From contig JASBNA010000010.1 in the NCBI GenBank assembly GCA_038087015.1, forward strand, positions 806,001 through 870,000: DNA of 64,000 nucleotides, read 5' to 3'. The stretch is from Cerrena zonata. Its lineage: Eukaryota > Basidiomycota > Agaricomycetes > Polyporales > Cerrenaceae. The notes beneath the pieces were generated by a model. The model saw only the letters and a program-made list of their open reading frames with translations. It was not told the origin of the DNA and made no database searches. Positions 56,086 through 64,000 of this stretch are shown one piece after another. The position numbers and the translations under genes are program-made. Positions within the stretch are counted from its first letter, which is position 1; each line of letters begins with the position of its first letter.

Positions 56086-57905
56086 CTAGACAATCTCCTG
56101 CATCTCAATTTCCTCAAATCCTATAGCTCCAGAGGTACCTGTACTAGCATGTGGTGCAGATGGGCTTGAAATATAGCAATAAATTATAAGTAATTATCTT
56201 AGTAAGTAAGATGATAAGACTCACCCAGCCTCTGGGGCCTTTTCTGCATTCTCAGATGCATTGACCTTTTTGAGATCAATCAATCCTGTAGAGAATGGAT
56301 ATTCAGAGTACTGAATTTCCTCTGTCTCTTCCTCCTCATCCTCTCTGTTACTACCCCAAGAACCACTCAGGGTAGCTCCCATATTTCCTTCTATAGCTGA
56401 GATAAAATGTAGACTTGACTGCTTTGAGCCAGTCTGTAAGGAGTTGTCAGTTGTGTGATAGATGGAGCGGAGGCTGAGGATGAAGTGTGAAAGAATGATG
56501 GAGGTGAGGCTATAAAATATCAGTTAGAGAGATAGCAAGAAATTTGATAAGTTGATTTACACAATTTGAATGAAAATAAAGGTTGAAGTATTTGGGGAAA
56601 TCTACAAAGACATCATAAATTTGATATGTATATAGAGATTACTGTTCCTTACAGAACCATTGGCTGCAATAGCTAACACATTAAGTAGCACTGCAAGGAT
56701 GTTGAGAAGAAGCAGTGCACTAAAACTATTGAGCAATGCCTTTGGGTACTTAAGCATATCAAACCTACCCAAACTGAATAGAACCTGTAAACACATATAT
56801 CAGATATTGAATATGAAATAGTTGATATTGACAATATTACCACCATATGCCAGTCTAGCAGTAATCTCACTGCTAGCTCTGACCTCCATCTTTTCCCTAA
56901 AAATGTATATTGTTTTCCACAAGGTGAGACCTAGTACCAGAGTATCTGTAGCAACAGAGATTGCTCTGGTAATCACACCAACTATAAAAATTCCTATCAG
57001 CATATACTGTAAAGTTGAATGTTGGTATCATACAACTATTTCAAATATTAATCTTAATATTATACCTAGACTAGTTGGCTTACTATTTATACTGAGTAAC
57101 ATTAGACTCAATCCAGCATGCTGCCAATGGACCTGATGATATAACTAGATATGATCCCACAAAGTCTGGAAGTTTGGCATACTATTGATATTATAAGTGC
57201 TATTTTGTAATGAGCAAAGGTTGACACTCACAATATTGATAGCTGGCTCAAACATACTCAATACAAATACCAGGACAGTGGGAATCCATGCATGCTGGCA
57301 GATGCTCCAGATGCGCACACAGTCAAATACTATAATACCACCAGAGTTAGTCAATGTCATTGGAAGTATCTTTTCTACCTTCCTGCATATGAAAGAAGGC
57401 AACAAATATCTAGAGCAATAGATATAGAGATTGATGCCTTGCAGCTTATGCACTATTAGTTACTAAGTATTCTATTTGTGATAAATATAATCAATTACCT
57501 CTGGTGTCTTGAGTAAGTGAAATGTAAAAAGAATTTGAGATAGTACTTACAGTCACTGTTTTATAAGTTGGAAGATTACTAAGTAGTGCAAAAAGTATAT
57601 TGAGAATGGTGCAATATCTGATAAACAGATATAAGATTGTCCCTGTGCCAAATGATCTTTGCCAGATATATCTGACTTCCTTTGGGAAGGATAGGATTGC
57701 ATCATAGACGGCAAGACCTAGGGAAGATTAGATTGTGAGCATATATTGTATCAAAGCAATTACTCAATGCAACAGCAAAAATAAGGTTCTCAATCTGAAG
57801 TTGAGAGCTAGAGAACATTTAGTTAGACATACTATGATAGTAGAATATGATCTCATACATCTGAGAAATAGCTTCATCAGGGGTAAGACCAAGCACATCA
57901 GACAT
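56086..57905 (-). CDS. DUF6533-family membrane protein, copy D3 (multi-exon)
   Basis: Collinear with D1. Start ATG 57,905 (MSDVLGLTPDEA) and stop TAG 56,088-56,086 (ending FEEIEMQEIV) are both conserved. The DUF6533 core lies at 57,720-57,545: LAVYDAILSFPKEVRYIWQR, then TILYLFIRYCTILNIL. It is joined to the preceding exon across an in-phase GT-AG intron. Later exons: VFDCVRIWSICQHAWIP (57,330), TRAISVATDTLVLGLTLWKT (56,970), ALLLLNILAVLLNVLAI (56,700) and SLTSIILSHFILSLRS (56,510). An acidic tail with SNREDEEEETEEIQYS follows. I saw no stop in the exons examined; the first intron near 57,825 is not resolved. Membrane-embedded, function unknown. The chromovirus sits just downstream. Confidence 0.72.
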
Positions 57906-58200
57906 AGTAGTAAGACAAGTAGATACAACACAATTGATGTGAGATGAATGTGAGTGGAGAGATTGTGGATGGAGACTCAAAGACAAACATCAGGATGAAT
58001 ATACATATATATAAGTGAACCACCTATGGGACAAATAATACAACACATATCAACATAGCCATGTAGTTTGCAATGTATCACGGCTTCAACCAGGGGTGAA
58101 CAGACAATGACTCCGGCACACCGAAGGCAAATTGCATCGACACAAAAGATAGAGATGATGAATTACAACAAGGTTTCTGGTAGTTGCATGTTATAATAAT
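57906..58200. other. D3 upstream region
   Basis: It should contain the D3 promoter; similar AT-rich sequence precedes D1 (6,200-6,480). No gene. Confidence 0.4.
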
Positions 58201-58880
58201 AGCTATCGAAGTGGTAATACTATAGATGCGGCAAGGTCAGCATAGCAATCAAGATGGAAGACTGGAGTATGTATGGAGCGTAATAAATCTTCATGAGGGG
58301 TTAAGATTAAGTGCGTTTCATGTACGTAGGATGCAAGCCCTTCCAAGTGATGAGAAAGATGGTAAAACGAGACCGGGTGATACAAGATCCAGGGATCGAA
58401 GCTTTGTCTGCTTTGCAACAATGATCAAGGTACACGGTAGTACAGATGAGAAGGCGCAGATCCTTTCATCTTCATCTATCGAAGGCCAGTAGCTATGATG
58501 ATAGAGACGAGATGTATGATAGAAGTAGAAGTCGACCTTGGCATCGTATTTCCGCAGCGCTGATATCTTATCCGAAGTGGAGGCTAAGTATAGCTTAGTA
58601 TGCGTGAAGGAACCAACTAGTTGGAGGTGGAAAAGGGCCATCGATTCACAGTGCGTTTCGGATAGAGTTACTGTAGGGACCCTCCATAGTGGGCATTCGC
58701 AATACTCCAACAGGCGAGGCAGTGAGCGCAAGTGATACTGATCGGGACGGGGAACAGGTGCGTGACAGGCAAGGAAAGTTGGACACAATATTCCGAGCAA
58801 AAAGCGTGGATGGTGTCGTCGCGTATGATGGTTGTACTGCTAGTCAAAAAGAGTAAAGTCGAGGAATAAGAGGAACATGC
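58200..58880 (-). pseudogene. D-linked upstream segment X, copy 3
   Basis: The best copy of segment X. A 160-codon frame at 58,800-58,318 lacks an ATG at its upstream end. It includes VPTVTLSETHCESMALFHLQ, SFTHTKLYLASTSDKISAL and DEDERICAFSSVLPCTLIIV. D1 is preceded by the same block (5,640-6,060). It could be the last exon of the F5 gene, which lies just upstream on the same strand. No domain recognised. Confidence 0.4.
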
Positions 58881-60450
58881 CAAAAGGAAAAGTCGACCTA
58901 TGAGTAAAAGTAGATCTTGAGTATCTGAGACGAGTCACCAGGGAGATTAAAAGAACCCTCTCCTAAGGCACTAGGAACATGAACATCGAGGTGACTCGTC
59001 GAAAGATTCTATTTCGATGGCATTAAACTCGAATTGAGTCTATGCAATGGATAGCATGCTAGCGTTTTGGGGTTTGATGTGTCCAAATCTAAGATTCCCT
59101 CGCAGACACGAGGCATCGTAGATACAATATTACAAGTAAAAGGAATGCTTGACCTCATTTACTACGGCGGTTCTGAAGGTTTTCGAAGAGGACGACGTCA
59201 GGGAATGAGGGAGGCGACACCGAGAGAAGTAAAATCGGAGAGTGAGTCTGAATGAGCTTAGCATGTTGTGTGTATCATTAGGATCGAGAATGGGAATTTC
59301 GTCGGGTTGAATAGAGACACGGACGTGACACGCTAGAGTGTAGGACGTGCGTGTCATGTATCCCCGGCCCTCAAATCGAGTGGGTTCCGGGAGAAGAGTC
59401 GCATAACTAAGGTGAGGGAACGATGAGGTGGAAATGGTGACGACGGGTGAGGATGGGATGTTCGCGAGGGACACATGATTTCCCACTACAGACAAAGATA
59501 TGTCGAGGGTCTGAAGCGATTTTGATTGACCGAGGTCAAGAGTATGAAAAGGTGGACCTGTGGACTTGTGAAGGCTCTTTCGGAAGAAACCATTTGGAGA
59601 GTCCAGAGGGAGAGTCCGAATGTGTACAGGTATGTCGTAGTTATCGTCACGATCAGGGGTGTGAAAGTCGACGGAGATATGTATATGGTGCCATGAAGGG
59701 GCGATTCCAATACACGGACGCGAGCGTCGTTTATCCTCGATCTCGAAACGAGGCAAAGACGCGCGGATTATGACGGTGGAAAGACATAGCTGCCATGAGG
59801 AGAGATGTCGGGGCGAGAATAAAAAATGATGAAGATCGAGAATGTGACGTCCCATTTGCATATGAAGATGGGTCAGATAATGGGTACGATACCGAGATAT
59901 GAACCTGAGTTAAAGGTCAACCATGGTAGGAGACCAAAACGACGATGAGTGACCTAAATCGAGAAGCAGGGAAAGGGAGACGTCGTAGACTTGCGAAGAA
60001 CGAGGGTGTATAATGAATCTATAGCTGAGATGTCGAGTTTGAGGTATTTCGGCATATTTTCATGACGACCCGACATGGGAATATGAAAGGGAGCCCATAT
60101 ACATGTATCCTGGATGGCTATAAGCTCTGCTAGCTATGAAGTGATGACAATACGCACAGTGGATTGTAAGCTCAGCCGTTCCTATTCGACCCTAAGTTTG
60201 ATATCTCGGCTAATTATGGTGACTTCGAATGTCACTGGAGGTACTGATCTACTCTGGGGTGGACAATCCATGTAGAGGCTGTAGTTGAGTACCAGTATCG
60301 CATGCACGCTGCAAGGAAGTAGGATTAAAGTGAGTATGCCCAAGTGCAAATCTGAAGACCTCAGAAGTCGTCGACCCGCAGAAGAAAGAGCGATGCTCTT
60401 GAACTAAGTGATTGAGCGGTGCATATAGGTAGCCGAGAGACGAGTACAGG
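58880..60450 (-). pseudogene. F-family module, copy F5 (best preserved, contains a 243-residue ORF)
   Basis: The ATG at 59,861 opens a 243-residue frame to 59,130, the longest in the F family. It includes RFEIEDKRRSR, WHHIHISVDFHTPDRDDNY, PFHTLDLGQSKSLQTLDISL, TISTSSFPHLSYATLLPEPT and NEVKHSFYL. The alternating leucines and the W-x2-IHISV motif resemble F-box/LRR-like mushroom proteins, which is a weak inference. Upstream (60,450-59,870) the sequence matches F3 at 15.8-16.4 kb, but frames are short. F3 carries a frameshift in the same motif, so F5 is closest to the ancestral state. Possibly an exon of a functional gene. Confidence 0.4.
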
Positions 60451-60539
60451 TCCATGAAAGGTCAGAGTAGACCACCGTGGGTCATGTTGATGACGTCGCA
60501 CAGAGAGGACTTTGAAGCGCTTGAAATCGACACGTTCTG

Positions 60540-61640
60540 ATTGGATATCGACCAAGGCTCTCGTCGTTCTCGAAAGTCTCTTGAGTCTTCATGTCTTCTC
60601 TCCACCATCCGTCAACAAGCTCATTCCATGTGTACCTCCTGTATACTATCTAGTCGTCCTGCCCACATCATCGGTTCCTTGAATTGAAAATTGTTGCACC
60701 CTATATTGGTCGACTCGGAGACTTTCTTTTCTCCCCGCGCACCTGCTACCCCTGCTTCTGAATAACAAGAAGACTATTAGACGATAACGACCGCTGATCT
60801 GTATCCCAGAAGAGTATCCTAGAGTCTGTTTCCCGTTTCTGAGAACGCTACTAGGTTCAAAACCAGTCTACGAGTCTGAGGTCTTCCCTTGGAGTGACGA
60901 CACCGAAATCCGGGACATCCTATTCGTGAGACGCCACCTCGTACACCTGGTTCTTCTCTAACACTACAATGTAGGGTGTCCATTTGTTATGAGACGACTC
61001 CATTTTGAGCAGATGACTCAAACTCTCCCGCTTTACGATTGTATACTTCACTGTCTAACATTTCTTTCCTAGGTTGCTAGCTATCCCGAGTCCTCCGACA
61101 AGAGCTGCGACTCGGTTTCGTTAGAGATCTTGTCAGCCCACTGCTCTTGTTGAAAGGCTATCAACATTGCTCATCATGTGCATGCACTTTAAGATCTGCA
61201 TGTACACGCCACTATCATCGACGTTATCGAGCTTGCAACGACGGTTTCCGCTGTTGCCATGAACTATTTGACCACTGGGACGTTCTCGGACGAGACAACA
61301 TGTCATCCACTTGTATCGGTCATCACTCTAGCTCGTCGGCAACGAGATCATGAACGCATTCAGTACACAAAACTTCAATTGGAACAACGTTATACCCAAA
61401 ACGAGCCGGACTTTTTTCAACCCGGAGGACAGAATCTTGGGATGGCGAATATAGTGCCATGGTGAAGTTGGGAGTAGGAGACCTGAGGAGTTATTGTTGG
61501 TGCTAAAAATTACTTATCGATGCCGATATATATGTGCTTTATCTCTGAGTTCACAATGTTAAATACTACTGGTACTGCAGGCAACATTATATGTGTTTGA
61601 ATTCATGTGATTGGAGCTCGACTATAGACGACATCGCAAG
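60540..61640 (+). pseudogene. R-family module, copy Ra3
   Basis: This is the inverted counterpart of Ra2 (15.7-14.5 kb), matching at TGTACACGCCACTATCATCG (61,200), ATCTTGGGATGGCGAATATAG (61,433) and a GACTTTTTTCAACCCGGAGG block, among others. Frames of 68 residues at 61,147-61,353 and 61,259-61,465 overlap in different phases. The second encodes DETTCHPLVSVITLARRQRDHE and ends at TGA near 61,463, where the Ra2 frame stays open. Decayed. Confidence 0.4.
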
Positions 61641-61779
61641 CCCTTGTCCTTAAATGATCAGGTCTGTTTGCAAATTTACAAGTGCCGTTTCAACGAGGAG
61701 ATCCGTTCTTGCCCACATATGCAATATATTTCTTGCCGTACCATCAACTTCTTCCGTAAGTATAGAATTGTAGACTACA

Positions 61780-63940
61780 CTACCCATGCCACCAACTTCC
61801 TAGCACCGACATGAAAGGGCTATCTGGTTGATAATATAATTTTTCAAGCTCCTGAGGACAATTTGCCCATCGGTCCCATACCTCCCGATGACCATATACT
61901 TGAGCGACCCACTCTTGTGACAATACACCGTTACCTATCAATGAATAGGCACTCCCCCCGACATCGTCAGATGTATGTTCCTGCCAACCACCGAGACTTT
62001 GGGTACAAGCGGCAAAGTCAATGAAGACACGATGCACGGATGATTCGTGGCGACAAATGAGGATTTGCTGGCGGTGCCAATCGTGCTGAGATATATCGGC
62101 GTATTGCAAAATACGGATGCCATGGCGCGTGCTTTGGACCTATCGAGGATCAATAAATGAACGAATACGAAATTGAGAAAGATAGGGATCCTTACCAACT
62201 GAAGCTGTTCATCTTCCGAGAGTGCTTGAATACTCTCTTTTGAAGCCGTTGGCGCATCAATGTATTCCATCAAGATACATAAAGTGGAGGTCCAGACGGC
62301 ATGGTGAACTGTCTGGGATTAAAATAGAAGAAGCGCTGCTAATGGATTGATTGACTCACCAGATGCGCTCCGTAGAAGTAGGGCAGTAACGATCCCTGCA
62401 TGAAATCCAGCTTCTGATATACAGCTATCTCATTTCTTACCAAGTCTTCTGCCGTCTGCCATTTTTGGAAGGGCTGAAACTGGAGAAACCGGTCGTCGTA
62501 GAGCTTCAAGCATAAGAAGGGTGCAGGGTTGGTCAATGGTCGGTTGTCAATGGTCAGTAATCGGCAGACGTAGGTGCAACAGGGACGAGGTCCTGTAACA
62601 TCTTGACTCTGAGTAAGCTCTCGTAGTACACGGACGGTGAACAAAGAAGACTGAGTAAGCTGTGGAGGGAACTCTTGCAGAGGATCGGTACGGTGACAAC
62701 TTTCAAAAGTTTGCATGGTGGATTTCGGAGGCAGGATGGCAGGGTAGAACAGCTGGAGCAACGGATTCGCTTGAGTGAACCCGTCTGTCGTTCCAAGTAG
62801 TATATCACCATCGGAGACAGATTGCGAAGCCACACTCTCGACCATATGGGTTTTCCAGCGGGAGAACTGAGCCCAATGCTCCTCAGACAGGGCAATCAGA
62901 GGATAATCGAAGTCAGAATGGCGACAATAGCGAGCAAAGATCACGTTGTCAGGCAATAGAGTGGTGAGTTCTGGAGGTAACAGAGGACCGATTCCCATAT
63001 TGGAATCATCATCATTCGGGAGTTTCCAAGCTATGTATCGTATTCCGACAATCGGGGTAATCAAGAAACTTGCTAGGATGACCCGTACAGGGACGAGATC
63101 GGGTATGGGAGCATAACTGCAGATGACTTCTCGTACATTTGATTCATGTTGTAACCGCAAAGTGAGAACATTCTGGAAGTCGCAACCAAGAACGTAAGTG
63201 TCTGGATCAGATTCCCAGATGGGCTCCAGTATGTCTGTGATTCTGGCCACGTAGTGAGGATCTGAGGTAACGATGCCGTGCAACATGGCGGGGGTCTGTT
63301 GAGGCCAGCTTCCTTCGATCCGATGACATGACAAACGGCAATAGAATTACTTACTAGAAGCATCACCACAGGTAGAGGCAACGACAGATTAGCCTTACGT
63401 TTTGTTGCAACCATAGCATCCATTCGTGGTTTGTGAATGATGACCGAAGAATAATCTAGTTGTATCGTTAGTGTTCGTACTCACTGAAGTACATGTATCA
63501 TGTGTACACACCATTTGATGTCGACTTGCTGTAAGTGATCGGAGGCCATGAAGCACTAAAACGTAAAGAATAGAGGAGATCCAGGACAGGCTGTACCACT
63601 ACGTCGCAGAAGTAATCAATGCGCCTGTCATGCATCAGCATCAGCACTTGAACGACTATTAGGACCTTTGAACATACGGAATTGCACCCTCTATACAATA
63701 ATTGACAGATGGCTGATATCGAGGGATGTCCGTACGATAAAGGTGTGTCGTCACAATGGAAAGCCAGTCTACGTCGTCGCCAATCTCATCTTTGAGAGGT
63801 TTCAGAATAAGACGGGGAACGGTTGTGGTGCGGCGACGAGTAGAGTCAGGTTTCAATCCCTCTATTTCCTGAAGTCGGGGAGGTTCTGGGATGGGCTGAA
63901 GCAGAACTTCATGGGAAAAGAACTTCTCGACATATGGCAT
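61780..63940 (-). pseudogene. Protein-kinase-like gene, copy K3, one frameshift
   Basis: Exon 1 (63,940-63,666) starts MPYVEKFFSHEVLL. Exon 2 (RIDYFCDVVVQPVLDLLYS) is open here, unlike K1. A long exon at 63,280-62,350 carries LQHESNVREVICSY and LKLYDDRFLQFQPF, with AEDLVRNEIAVYQKLDFMQG following. The 3' exons hold LMEYIDAPT, DISQHDWHRQQIL in place of the HRD loop and VFIDFAACTQ in place of DFG; stop at 61,780. Against K1 one G is missing near 62,279 (CTTTATGTATC against CTTCATGGTATC), which gives TGA soon after. So K3 is also disabled if the base is real. The upstream promoter lies beyond the window edge, 60 bases away. A role in signalling is inference from the fold only. Confidence 0.65.
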
Positions 63941-64000
63941 GGCGTAGTTATCATAGTAGATCCAGCGTGCAACTTGAAGGTCAGAACGACTTGAAACACC

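Overview
This is nuclear DNA of a filamentous fungus, most likely an Agaricomycete (Basidiomycota). The evidence is short GT-AG introns of about 50-70 bases with CTAAC-type branch sites, a DUF6533 seven-helix membrane-protein family, a DUF7729-like GPI-type secreted protein, a P-loop protein of a type I associate with mushroom genomes, and a fungal chromovirus. The species is not identifiable. Intron positions were read by eye and family assignments come from recognised motifs; nothing was searched.

Layout. (1) 1-31.3 kb is a decayed higher-order array of four gene-like modules. R is an unidentified gene on the opposite strand to the others; F is an unidentified, possibly F-box/LRR-like, protein; D is a DUF6533 membrane protein; K is a protein-kinase-like protein. 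The order is Ra-F-D-Rb-F-K-Ra-F-F'-D-[small secreted protein]-Rb-F-K. (2) 32.6-48.2 kb is a mostly single-copy core. It holds a VioB-type ferritin-like gene (damaged), a P-loop NTPase gene (two frameshifts), elongation factor 1-beta, an Oxa1/YidC insertase, a hAT-like transposon beside tRNA-Ser(AGA), a secreted GPI-type DUF7729 protein and a Ypd1-type phosphotransfer protein. (3) 48.5-55.7 kb is a very young Ty3/Gypsy chromovirus: 422-base LTRs with one difference, target duplication GAACT, intact gag and pol reading frames. A 715-base CACTG-ended foldback element interrupts it between protease and reverse transcriptase. (4) 56.1-63.9 kb is another K-Ra-F-D unit in inverted orientation, so the core is flanked by inverted arms.

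How the parts relate. The core genes do not form a pathway. EF-1beta (translation), Oxa1 (mitochondrial membrane insertion), Ypd1 (stress phosphorelay) and tRNA-Ser are housekeeping, and EF-1beta and OXA1 have clean open exons. The arms are unstable: each K copy carries a different lesion, one D copy has stops, and an apparently intact secreted-protein gene sits in one arm. The best candidates for new biology are the alternating R-F-D/R-F-K array, the self-priming and -1 frameshift signals of the chromovirus, the foldback element inside it, and the hAT-like element with an unknown open reading frame.
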